Assembly: GCA_041488095.1 (NCBI GenBank)
Contig: JBGPOP010000030.1
Coordinates: forward strand, 1-54,449
Length of the DNA: 54,449 bases
Source of the DNA: DASYPQ01 sp041488095
GTDB lineage: Bacteria > Planctomycetota > UBA1135 > GCA-002686595
Direction: 5' to 3'
Shown: piece by piece, positions 27,489 to 37,247 of the stretch
How the letters are laid out: each line of letters begins with the position of its first letter
Numbering within the stretch: the first letter of the stretch is position 1
Program-made: the position numbers and the translations under genes
The notes under the pieces: model-generated
Seen by the model: only the letters and a program-made list of their open reading frames with translations
What the model was told of the DNA's origin: nothing
Databases searched by the model: none

Positions 27489-29198
27489 ATGCACATGATG
27501 AAGACATGCAAACGTGCGCTGGGCCTCGTCGCGACGATGGCTTGCGCTTCGATCCTCACGCACGACGCGAGAGCGCAGACGACTTGCCAAGGGCACACCG
27601 GTCCGGACGTGATCGTCGGCGACATCACGGGGCCGGCGAACTACTCCGCCATCGGGGGCTACGAGGCCCTTTCCCTCGGCAGCTACTCCTGCAACATGGG
27701 GACGCAGCCCGTGGGTTGGCATGCGGGCACCAACCAACACCCGGTCATCGGCGGTGAGCTGTATCGCTACAAGGTCGTGAACGGGGCGGGCCGCTTCGAG
27801 CAGGTCGGTCTCTCCTGGTTGAAGCACGGCTTCTACGCGCTGAGCAACAACCTGTGTTGCAACAACTGCCAGCCCACCGACGGCAGCATCCTGGGTGTCG
27901 GGTGCTCGGACCCCTACACCGCCTCCCGGAACGGCGACCCGACCGGGATGGGTCCTCGCTACCAGGTCAATGCGCACACGGGGTTCTTCATCTACCCGCC
28001 GCCCGCGCCCTCGGGCGGGAACACCGGCCGACTGGAGGTCGCCGTCACCGACCTGGAAGTGAGCAGCTCAGGCGGCACGCGCTACTTCGGCAACTGCCAG
28101 TACGTCACGCCGGACGACGCGACCGCGAACAACCAGAACAACAACTCCTCGTACCGCGAGGTGACCGTCACCGGCAGCGGCAGCGCCTGGACCTTCGGTT
28201 TCACGGGCGGGACCCATCGCGAGATCCCTGCGATCAAGGCCTGGCAGGCTTGCGAGTCGGGCGTGACCATGACCAACATCCAGCTCGCGAACGAGGGCCT
28301 GCTGATCTTCGGGTTCAAGACCACCCCGCTCAGCGGGGGGCAGTACCACTACGAGTACGCGATCTACAACATGAACTCCGACCTGAGCGTGGGGTCGTTC
28401 TCGCTGCCCGTCCCCGCCAACGTGACGCTCTCCAATGTGGGCTTCCACGACGTGACCCGCCGCGGAGGCGACGGCGGAGGCGGCATCAACTATGACGGGA
28501 CCGACTGGCCCCACACGAACGCGGGCGGCAACCTGAGCTGGTCGACTTCGACCTTCGCGCAGAACCAGAACGCCAACGCGATCCGGTGGGGCACGACCTA
28601 CAACTTCCACTTCGACGCGAACGCATCGCCGACGAGCGGGACGATCACGATCGGCACCTTCAAGAACGCCGGCTCGGTCCAGACCACCAGCGACGTGCCC
28701 GGAGGCACGGTCACGAACGCCCCGTTCTGCTTCGGCGACGGCTCTCTCCTGACCTACTGCCCGTGCTTCAACTACGGCGACCCCGCGCACGGCTGCGAGA
28801 ACTCGCAGACCACCCACGGCGCGATCCTGGGCATGGCCGGGAGCGTCAGCCCCGACACCGCGGTATTGACCTCTTCGGGAGAGCTTCCGTCGGCACTGAC
28901 CATCTTCCTGCAAGGCGATGGCATGGACTCGAACGGTCTCATCTACGGCGATGGCGTGCGCTGTGTCGTGGGCACGCTCAAGCGCCTGTACGTCAAGAAC
29001 GCCAGCGCAGGCGTGGTGTCGGCGCCGGCCGGCGGCGACCTGTCGATCACGGCACGCTCGGCGGCATTGGGGGATCCGATCTCGCCGGGTTCGACGAGGT
29101 ACTACCAGTGCTACTACCGCGATCCGAGCCCGAGCTTCTGCTCGAGCCCCACCGGGAGCACGTTCAACGTCTCGAGCGGACAGATCATCTTCTGGTAA
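27489..29198 (+). CDS. Large secreted Cys-rich protein, tandem paralogue A
   Basis: 569 residues with a signal peptide ending in ARAQ. The mature part opens with TTCQGHTGPDVIVGDITG. Landmarks: NQHPVIGG, GAGRFEQVGLSWLKHGFYAL, a Cys cluster LCCNNCQPTDGSILGVGCSD, MGPRYQVNAHTG, NNNSSYREV and YHYEYAIYNMNSDLSVGSFS. The last 155 residues (from FCFGDGS) form a separate Cys-containing module with YGDGVRC and YYRDP. I know this type of sequence from planctomycete genomes, without a function. No catalytic motif, anchor or sorting signal is visible. A closely similar gene follows 156 bases downstream. Confidence 0.85.
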   Translation: MHMMKTCKRALGLVATMACASILTHDARAQTTCQGHTGPDVIVGDITGPANYSAIGGYEALSLGSYSCNMGTQPVGWHAGTNQHPVIGGELYRYKVVNGAGRFEQVGLSWLKHGFYALSNNLCCNNCQPTDGSILGVGCSDPYTASRNGDPTGMGPRYQVNAHTGFFIYPPPAPSGGNTGRLEVAVTDLEVSSSGGTRYFGNCQYVTPDDATANNQNNNSSYREVTVTGSGSAWTFGFTGGTHREIPAIKAWQACESGVTMTNIQLANEGLLIFGFKTTPLSGGQYHYEYAIYNMNSDLSVGSFSLPVPANVTLSNVGFHDVTRRGGDGGGGINYDGTDWPHTNAGGNLSWSTSTFAQNQNANAIRWGTTYNFHFDANASPTSGTITIGTFKNAGSVQTTSDVPGGTVTNAPFCFGDGSLLTYCPCFNYGDPAHGCENSQTTHGAILGMAGSVSPDTAVLTSSGELPSALTIFLQGDGMDSNGLIYGDGVRCVVGTLKRLYVKNASAGVVSAPAGGDLSITARSAALGDPISPGSTRYYQCYYRDPSPSFCSSPTGSTFNVSSGQIIFW

Positions 29199-29228
29199 TG
29201 CGGACCGGCTCCGCCCCGTGGAACGTTC

Positions 29229-29326
29229 CGCGGGCAGGAGTCGGAACCTCTTTCGTGCAAGATCATGGGGCGTCTCGGCGGTTTTGCCCGGGGCGCCCCA
29301 TTCACTGGGTGCCGACTCCTCCCGCG
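29229..29326. repeat. Nested inverted repeat between the tandem paralogues
   Basis: Outer arms CGCGGGCAGGAGTCGG (29229-29244) and CCGACTCCTCCCGCG (29312-29326) pair over 15 bp with a single bulged C. Inside, ATGGGGCG (29265-29272) and CGCCCCAT (29294-29301) pair perfectly. The structure occupies most of the 156-base gap, ends 28 bases before the GTG of paralogue B, and has no U-run, so it is not a textbook terminator. Confidence 0.6.
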
Positions 29327-29354
29327 TGAGGCCGATCTGGCCACGGAGATTCAG

Positions 29355-31058
29355 GTGAAGACCGCGCCGACTTCGTGGCTCACATCCCTCGCGATTCTCT
29401 CCGGCCTGGCCGTCACCGCCCGTTCGGCCGGCGCGCAGACCTCCTGCCAGGGGAGCAGCGGACCTGACGTGATGGCGGGGGACATCCAGCAGGTTGCGAA
29501 CTACAACGCCTCCGGCGGCCTGGAGGCGCTGTCGCTCGGGACGACCTCGTGCAATCTGGGCACGGTGTGGGTGAACTGGATCGCCAACACGAACCAGCAC
29601 CCCGTGATCAGCGGGAACCTCTACCGTTTCAAGGTCGTCGACGGCGCGGGGCGTTTCGAGCAGGTGGGCCTCTCCTGGCCCAAGCACACCTTCTTCGCCT
29701 TGAGCGGAACCGTGTGCTGCACTTCCTGCTCGGCCGACTTCACGGGCGCCCACCTGGGCGTGGGGTGCTCGGACGTCAATTCGGCCATGAGCAACGGCAC
29801 TCAGGGCGAGATGGGCCCTCGCTACCAGGTGGATGCGTACACCGGCGTCTTCACGTATCCGCCTCCCCATCCCTCGGGAGGGAACACGGGTCGTCTGGAG
29901 GTCTCGATCAGCGATCTGGAGCCGAGCAACCCGAGCGGGACGCGCTACTTCGGCGAGTGCCAATACGTTGCCGCCGATGACGCAGCCGCGGGCCATCAGA
30001 ACAACAACGCCTCCTATCGCGAGCTGGCCCTCGCGGGGAGCGGGACGTCGTGGAACTTCACGTTGACCGGCAGCACGCAGAGGGAGACGCAGGCGATCCG
30101 GGCCTGGCCGATCGCCGATCCCGGGGTGAGCGAAAGGGACATCCAGATCCCGAGCGAGGGTCTCTTGATCCTGGCCTGCAAGACGACGCAGCTCGGCGGA
30201 GGGCAGCACCACTACGAGTACGCGGTCCACAACATGAACTCGGACCTCGGCGTCGGCTCGTTCTCGCTGCCCGTTCCGTCCTGGGTGGGCGTGACGAACA
30301 TCGGCTTCCACGACGTGACCTACCGCGGCGGCGACGGAGTCGGAGGTATCGATCAGGACGGCACGGACTGGCTGGCCACGAGAACGGGGGGAACCCTGAC
30401 CTGGGCCTCCCGGACCTTTGCGCAGGATCCCAACGCCAACGCGATCCGCTGGGGCACGACCTACAACTTCCGATTCGACGCGAACACTCCGCCGACCACC
30501 GGCACGATCACGATCGGCACGTTCAAGGACGGCGGATCGGTGCAGACGACCGCTGACATGCCCAGCGGCCCTCCCGGAACCTCGTTCTGTCCGGGTGACG
30601 GTTCGCTCCCGACCGCGTGCCCGTGCGGCAACTCGGGCGGGTCCGGTCGCGGCTGCGCCAACTCGCAGAACGCCTCGGGCGCGGTCCTGACCTCAGGGGG
30701 AAGCGTGAGCCCCGACACGGTCGTGCTGACCTCCTCGGGCGAGCTTCCGGGTTCGCTGTCGATCTTCGTGCAGGGGGCCCTGCAGAATCCGGGCGGCATC
30801 GTGTTCGGCGACGGCGTGCGCTGTGTCACAGGCCCGCTCAAACGCTTGTACGTCAAGAGCGCCAGCGGCGGCGTGGCGATCGCTCCGGGGTCGGGCGACC
30901 CGTCGATCACGTCGCGCTCGGCGGCGCTGGGCGACCCGATCTCGCCGGGCTCGACGCGCCACTACCAGACCTACTATCGCGACGCGAATCCGGGTTTCTG
31001 CCCGGATCCCCCCGGCAACACCTTCAACATCTCGAGCGGCCAGATCGTGGTCTGGTGA
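29355..31058 (+). CDS. Large secreted Cys-rich protein, tandem paralogue B
   Basis: 567 residues from GTG 29355 (GGAG upstream), with signal peptide to SAGAQ. It matches paralogue A over its whole length; by hand, 58 of the first 81 mature residues are identical. Shared landmarks are NQHPVISG, GAGRFEQVGLSWPKH, LGVGCSD, MGPRYQVDAYTG, HHYEYAVHNMNSDLGVGSFS and NAIRWGTTYNF. The C-terminal module starts at FCPGDGSLPTACPCGNSGG and contains FGDGVRC and YYRDANPGFC. The Cys pattern of the middle cluster differs slightly (VCCTSCSADF). The open frame upstream of 29355 lies inside the inverted repeat and was not used. Confidence 0.85.
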   Translation: MKTAPTSWLTSLAILSGLAVTARSAGAQTSCQGSSGPDVMAGDIQQVANYNASGGLEALSLGTTSCNLGTVWVNWIANTNQHPVISGNLYRFKVVDGAGRFEQVGLSWPKHTFFALSGTVCCTSCSADFTGAHLGVGCSDVNSAMSNGTQGEMGPRYQVDAYTGVFTYPPPHPSGGNTGRLEVSISDLEPSNPSGTRYFGECQYVAADDAAAGHQNNNASYRELALAGSGTSWNFTLTGSTQRETQAIRAWPIADPGVSERDIQIPSEGLLILACKTTQLGGGQHHYEYAVHNMNSDLGVGSFSLPVPSWVGVTNIGFHDVTYRGGDGVGGIDQDGTDWLATRTGGTLTWASRTFAQDPNANAIRWGTTYNFRFDANTPPTTGTITIGTFKDGGSVQTTADMPSGPPGTSFCPGDGSLPTACPCGNSGGSGRGCANSQNASGAVLTSGGSVSPDTVVLTSSGELPGSLSIFVQGALQNPGGIVFGDGVRCVTGPLKRLYVKSASGGVAIAPGSGDPSITSRSAALGDPISPGSTRHYQTYYRDANPGFCPDPPGNTFNISSGQIVVW

Positions 31059-31077
31059 GCGCGGCGCGCTCGCGTCT

Positions 31078-31998
31078 TCAGGTCAGCAGCGTCCCGGACT
31101 TCTGCCCAAGCTGGGCCTTGAGGCGGCCCATCACGTTGCTGTGGATCTGGCACACACGGCTCTCGGTCAGGGAGAGCATCTCGCCGATCTCCCGCATCGT
31201 GTGGCCGACGTGGTAGTACTGCTCGATGATGAAGCGCTCCTTGTGGGTCAGCGAGCGCGTCAGGAAGTGCAGCATGTCCCGGCGGTGCAGCTCGGAGATC
31301 GGATCGACGGACTTGCGGTCCTCGAGGACGTCGACCTTCTCGATCCCGCTGTCCTCGTCGCGGTCCTCCCACTTGTCCGAGAGCGAGAACATGGTCTTCG
31401 CGCTGGCGCTCTGCATCTCGACACTGAGCTCGTCGTGCTCGAGGTCAAGCTCGGCCGCCAGCTCGGCGTGCGTCGGCTCGCGACCAAATTCACCGGTCAG
31501 GCGCTGCAGGGCTTTCTCGATGCGCCCGGCCTTCAGGCGCACGAGGCGTGGCACCCAGTCCTGCGACCGCAGCTGATCGAGGATCGAGCCGCGGATCCGC
31601 GTCGTGCAGTAGGTCTTGAACTTGATGTTGCGGGCGTGGTCGAAGCCGCGGATCGCATCCATCAAGCCGAACAAGCCGGCGCTGACGAGGTCGTCGAGCT
31701 CGATCGACTTGGGCAGGGTCTGCAGGAGACGCTCGGCGATGTAGCGCACGAGCGGGTAGTAGCGCTCCATGAGCGCGTTGCGCAGCTTCTCGAGCTCGTC
31801 GACCTGCTTGGGTCCGGCCCTGCGCGCCCTGCGGTAGAGCTCCCAGATGCGCTCGGTGGGGAGGCTCTCCAGCGCGGGGTCGATGGGCTTGCGCGTGCGG
31901 TGCGCGGGTTTGCCGGCCGGCTTCCGCACGGACCTCCCGCTGCCCGGCTCATCGCCGGGCTCGCCCTTTCTCGGTGCGGGGGGATTCTTGCGCGTCAT
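31078..31998 (-). CDS. FliA/WhiG-type RNA polymerase sigma factor
   Basis: 306 residues. After a basic, Pro-rich N-terminus of about 40 residues come region 2 (YYPLVRYIAERLLQTLP, IELDDLVSAGLFGLMDAIRGFD, FKTYCTTRIRGSILDQLR), region 3 (LQRLTGEFGREPTHAELAAE) and region 4 (HKERFIIEQYYHVGHTMREI followed by LSLTESRVCQIHSNVM). This is the sigma-28/WhiG architecture. No flagellar genes or anti-sigma FlgM are in the window. An AAGG ribosome site precedes the ATG, 49 bases after apt, so argS-apt-sigma may be one operon. Confidence 0.93.
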   Translation of the reverse strand: MTRKNPPAPRKGEPGDEPGSGRSVRKPAGKPAHRTRKPIDPALESLPTERIWELYRRARRAGPKQVDELEKLRNALMERYYPLVRYIAERLLQTLPKSIELDDLVSAGLFGLMDAIRGFDHARNIKFKTYCTTRIRGSILDQLRSQDWVPRLVRLKAGRIEKALQRLTGEFGREPTHAELAAELDLEHDELSVEMQSASAKTMFSLSDKWEDRDEDSGIEKVDVLEDRKSVDPISELHRRDMLHFLTRSLTHKERFIIEQYYHVGHTMREIGEMLSLTESRVCQIHSNVMGRLKAQLGQKSGTLLT

Positions 31999-32047
31999 GG
32001 ACCTTGTTCGTCGCGGAGTTGCGAGTTGTGGAGGCGGGAGCCGGGGA

Positions 32048-32557
32048 TCAGACCGTCATCAGCGCGTGGACCGGGATGTCGCCGAGGCGCTTGCGTCCGT
32101 CCAGGAAGCCGAGTTCGATCACGAACGAGCATCCGACGGGTTCGGCCCCGATGCGCCGGACGAGCCGCAGCGCCGCTTCCATCGTGCCACCCGTCGCCAG
32201 AAGGTCGTCGACCATGAGCACGTGCTGTCCCTTCTTCGCTGCGTCGATGTGGATCTCGATCCGATCGGTCCCGTACTCGAGCTGATAGCTCTCCGAGGCG
32301 GTCTTCCAGGGCAGCTTGCCCGGTTTGCGTATCGGGACGAAGCCCTTTCCCAGATGGTGTGCCAGCGCCGTGCCGAAGATGAAGCCACGGGATTCGATTC
32401 CGCACACGAGGTCGAATTCATCGGGGTCCACGGCCTTGGCCATCTCCGCGATCGTCGTCTTCAGGCCCAATGGGCTCTGCAGAAGGGGGGTGATGTCCTT
32501 GAATACGATCCCTTTCTTGGGGAAGTCCGGGACGTCGCGGATGTACTTCTCGATCAA
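32048..32557 (-). CDS. apt: Adenine phosphoribosyltransferase
   Basis: Purine salvage enzyme making AMP from adenine and PRPP. Landmarks: IRDVPDFPKKGIVFKDITPLL at the start, ESRGFIFGTALAHHL, FVPIRKPGKLPW, and the PRPP-binding VLMVDDLLATGGTM. I placed the start at TTG 32557, because GGAGGAG lies just upstream of it and the resulting 169 residues match the family; an in-frame ATG at 32620 would add 21 Pro/Ser/Arg-rich residues with no ribosome site. The gene lies between argS and the sigma factor on the same strand. Confidence 0.93.
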   Translation of the reverse strand: MIEKYIRDVPDFPKKGIVFKDITPLLQSPLGLKTTIAEMAKAVDPDEFDLVCGIESRGFIFGTALAHHLGKGFVPIRKPGKLPWKTASESYQLEYGTDRIEIHIDAAKKGQHVLMVDDLLATGGTMEAALRLVRRIGAEPVGCSFVIELGFLDGRKRLGDIPVHALMTV

Positions 32558-32652
32558 GGACTCCTCCGGGGGACGGCGCGGGCTCGCGACGCGGGGAGAG
32601 CAGGGGCCTTCGGTAAGCATCGGAAGAGGGCCCCCGCGGCTGAAGGAGGCGC

Positions 32653-34353
32653 TCACATTTCCTCCGGAGCGGCCACACCCAGCAGCCGCAAACCGTTGGC
32701 GATCACGGCTTTGGAAGCGCGCACGAGACCCAGGCGCGCGGCCGTGAGAACGGGCTCCTGCCCCAGCACCCGATGCCCGACATACCAGTTGTTCACCTCG
32801 CGACAGGTGGAGAGCAGCCAGGCTGCGACCTCGGAGGGCTCGGCGTGCTCGGCCGCCGAGCGCACGATCTCGGGGAAGCGGGAGAGCGCGAGCAGCACCG
32901 CTCCGGCGTCCTCGAGCAGGCGCCAGTCGGGCTGTCCCGAGCCCTCCCCGACCTCCGCGGCCTTGCGCAGGATCGAGGCAAGGCGCGCGTGGGTGTACTG
33001 CACGTACGGGCCGGTCTCGCCTTCGAAGGAGAGCACCTCCTCCCACACGAACTCGACGTCCTTGACGCGCTCGCGCTTGAGGTCGTTGAACACGACCGCG
33101 CCGACGCCGATCTGCTCGGCGATCCCGCTCGCGCCGGCGAGGTCGGGATTCTTGTCGGCGATGATGCGCTGCGCCTCCTCGACGGCGCGGTCGAGTACGT
33201 CCTCGAGGAACACGACGCGTCCCAGGCGCGTGCTCATACGACCCTCGGGGAGCCGGAGCATGCCGAAGTCGACGTGCTCGACCCGGCTCTCCCAGGGGAT
33301 GTTCATGCGACGAAGGACGGCCTTGAGCTGGCGGAAGTGCAGCTTCTGGTCCGAGCCAACGACGTACAGGCAGCGCTCGAAGTCGTAGATCTCGAAGCGA
33401 TGGAAAACCGCGGCGAGGTCGCGCGTTGCATAGAGCGTGGTGCCGTCCGACTTGCGCAGGAGACAGGGAGGCATGCTCTTGTCGATCGAGGAGAGATCGA
33501 CGATCAGCGCGCCTTGGGACTCTTCCGCCACGCCCGCGGCGACGATCTGCTCGAGGGTGGGCGCGAGATAGGGCTCGTAGAACGCCTCGCCGCGGATGGC
33601 GTCGAAGCGGACGCCGAGACGTCGGTAGATCTTGTCGAACTCGCGCAACGACAGCTCGGTCAAGCGCCGCCAGATGGCGCGCACCTTGCCCTCGATCCCG
33701 CTCTCCAACTCCCGGAACGCGGCCCGAGCGGCGGCGTCGAGGGAGGGGTCCTGGCCCTCCTCCTCGTGGTAGCGCACGTACAGCGCGAGGAGCGACTTGA
33801 TCGGGTCGGCCTCGAGGTCGACCGTGTCGCCCCAGCGTTCGACCGCGGCGACCAGCTTGCCGAACTGAGCGCCCCAATCGCCGATGTGGTTGATGCCGAC
33901 GGTCTTGTAACCCAGCGCGTCGAGGAGGCGCTGGATCGCGGCACCGATGACGGTCGAGCGCAGGTGGCCGACCGACATGGGCTTGGCGATGTTGGGGGAG
34001 GAAAGATCGATGACGACGGTCTTGCCGGCTCCGATCTTGGAGTGGCCGTACGCAGGACCCCGCGCCTCGATCTCTTCGATCACCGCCCGGGCGAGCTCGC
34101 CGCGGTCGATCCGGAAGTTGATGTAGGGTCCGGCGGCCACGGCGGAGATGCCCGAGAGCTCGCTCGCGATCCTCGTCGCCAGCTCAGCCGCGATCGCGGG
34201 CGGTGCCTTCTTCAGCGACTTGGCGAGCTGGAAGCAGGGGAACGCGAGATCGCCGAGCGAGGGATCCCGCGGCTGCTCGAGGCGGAGTTCCGACTCGGGC
34301 AAGCTGGAGGCCCGCGCGAGTGCGACGCGGATCCGTTCGGCGAAGGACTGCAC
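32653..34353 (-). CDS. argS: Arginyl-tRNA synthetase
   Basis: Class I aminoacyl-tRNA synthetase charging tRNA-Arg, 566 residues, normal length. The N-terminal Add-1 domain is followed by the HIGH-equivalent SVGHLRST within DLSSPNIAKPMSVGHLRS, then the INHIGDWGAQFGKL segment, the YVVGSDQKLHF and FGMLRLPEGRMSTRLG region, and the anticodon-binding C-terminus with YVQYTHARLASILRKA and LLSTCREVNNWYVGHRVL. All are family features. It is the first gene of the argS-apt-sigma row. Confidence 0.98.
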   Translation of the reverse strand: MQSFAERIRVALARASSLPESELRLEQPRDPSLGDLAFPCFQLAKSLKKAPPAIAAELATRIASELSGISAVAAGPYINFRIDRGELARAVIEEIEARGPAYGHSKIGAGKTVVIDLSSPNIAKPMSVGHLRSTVIGAAIQRLLDALGYKTVGINHIGDWGAQFGKLVAAVERWGDTVDLEADPIKSLLALYVRYHEEEGQDPSLDAAARAAFRELESGIEGKVRAIWRRLTELSLREFDKIYRRLGVRFDAIRGEAFYEPYLAPTLEQIVAAGVAEESQGALIVDLSSIDKSMPPCLLRKSDGTTLYATRDLAAVFHRFEIYDFERCLYVVGSDQKLHFRQLKAVLRRMNIPWESRVEHVDFGMLRLPEGRMSTRLGRVVFLEDVLDRAVEEAQRIIADKNPDLAGASGIAEQIGVGAVVFNDLKRERVKDVEFVWEEVLSFEGETGPYVQYTHARLASILRKAAEVGEGSGQPDWRLLEDAGAVLLALSRFPEIVRSAAEHAEPSEVAAWLLSTCREVNNWYVGHRVLGQEPVLTAARLGLVRASKAVIANGLRLLGVAAPEEM

Positions 34354-34386
34354 TCGCGGAGGATAACCGGCCCGCAGCCCCGAATC

Positions 34387-36297
<1,911 letters not shown>

Positions 36298-36304
36298 GGA
36301 TGCG

Positions 36305-36374
36305 ACAGTACGCAACCCCGGCCGGTTCGCAACTCCCGGCGAGGGGTTGAGGAACGAACCGGTTTGCGTACCAT
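36305..36374. promoter_or_regulatory. Symmetric divergent promoter region with inverted repeat
   Basis: Minus direction: TTGCGA (complement of 36327-36332), 16 bases, TACTGT (complement of 36305-36310). Plus direction: TTGAGG (36347-36352), 16 bases, TACCAT (36369-36374). Each -10 ends seven or eight bases before its start codon. GTACGCAACC (36308-36317) and GGTTTGCGTAC (36361-36371) form an inverted repeat across the two -10 sites. Confidence 0.5.
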
Positions 36375-36382
36375 CGTCGCGC

Positions 36383-37237
36383 ATGCCCGCTCCTCCTGCC
36401 GACGCCCGTTCGATACGGGGTGAGGCGGTGGCGGTGGAGCCCTGCGGTGACGACGGTGCGATCCTGCGCATCGCCACGGACACACCCTTCCCGCCGTTGC
36501 GCGCCGCGCGCTTCTTCATGCTGCGCCGCGAGGACCGGCTCTCGCCGGCGATCCCTCGGCCCTTCTCGATCTACAGGCAGGTCGGGCGAGAGCTGTGGTT
36601 CCTGATCAAGGTGACGGGTCCGGGCACGGCCGCGCTCGCGGCTTGCGCGCCGGGAACCAGGCTGCGCGTGATCGGTCCGCTGGGGAACGGCTGGCCCGCG
36701 CTCGACGGCGAGGGTCCTCCCTGGGCCATGCTGGCGGGAGGAATCGGCTCGGCCCCCTTCTACCTGGCAATCGAGCAGGCGCTGGCCGGCATGGACGGGA
36801 GGAAGCCCGCGCGGCCCGATCAGGTCACCTACCTCTACGGCGCGGCTCGCAAGGGGCTGCTCTACGATCTCGAGAGCTTCCAGGCGCTCGGCGTGCGCGT
36901 CGCCGCGTGCACCGACGACGGATCCTTCGGGTTGCGCGGGAACGTCCTCCAGCTCCTCGACCAGCTCCAGGAGCGGGGCGAGATCCCGCGCGCGGTCCGC
37001 CTCCTCGCCTGCGGCCCCGAACGCATGCTCGAAGCCGTCGAAGCGCACGCGCGCGCGCGTGGACTCGCCGCCTGGCTCTCGCTCGAGACCGTGATGGGCT
37101 GCGGCGTGGGCATCTGCAACGGTTGCCCCGTGCCGACGTTGCCCGAAGGGCCGCGCGGAAGCTGGCCCAACGCCAAGTGCTGCGTCGAAGGACCCGTGTT
37201 CTCGCTGGACGAGATCACGCTCGCCACGACGCCCTGA
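36383..37237 (+). CDS. PyrK-like dihydroorotate dehydrogenase electron-transfer subunit
   Basis: 284-residue ferredoxin-reductase-type protein with FAD, NAD and a [2Fe-2S] site. FAD-binding RPFSIYRQVG, NAD-binding MLAGGIGSAPFYLAIEQAL and the C-terminal cluster ligands in MGCGVGICNGCPVP plus the later KCCVEGPVF are the PyrK pattern. PyrK passes electrons from PyrD to NAD+ in pyrimidine synthesis. No pyrD is adjacent, so partner identity is inferred. The ATG at 36383 lies eight bases after a -10 hexamer, consistent with a leaderless message. The frame upstream is shadow over the ABC-F gene. Confidence 0.88.
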   Translation: MPAPPADARSIRGEAVAVEPCGDDGAILRIATDTPFPPLRAARFFMLRREDRLSPAIPRPFSIYRQVGRELWFLIKVTGPGTAALAACAPGTRLRVIGPLGNGWPALDGEGPPWAMLAGGIGSAPFYLAIEQALAGMDGRKPARPDQVTYLYGAARKGLLYDLESFQALGVRVAACTDDGSFGLRGNVLQLLDQLQERGEIPRAVRLLACGPERMLEAVEAHARARGLAAWLSLETVMGCGVGICNGCPVPTLPEGPRGSWPNAKCCVEGPVFSLDEITLATTP

Positions 37238-37247
37238 GGCGGCACCT

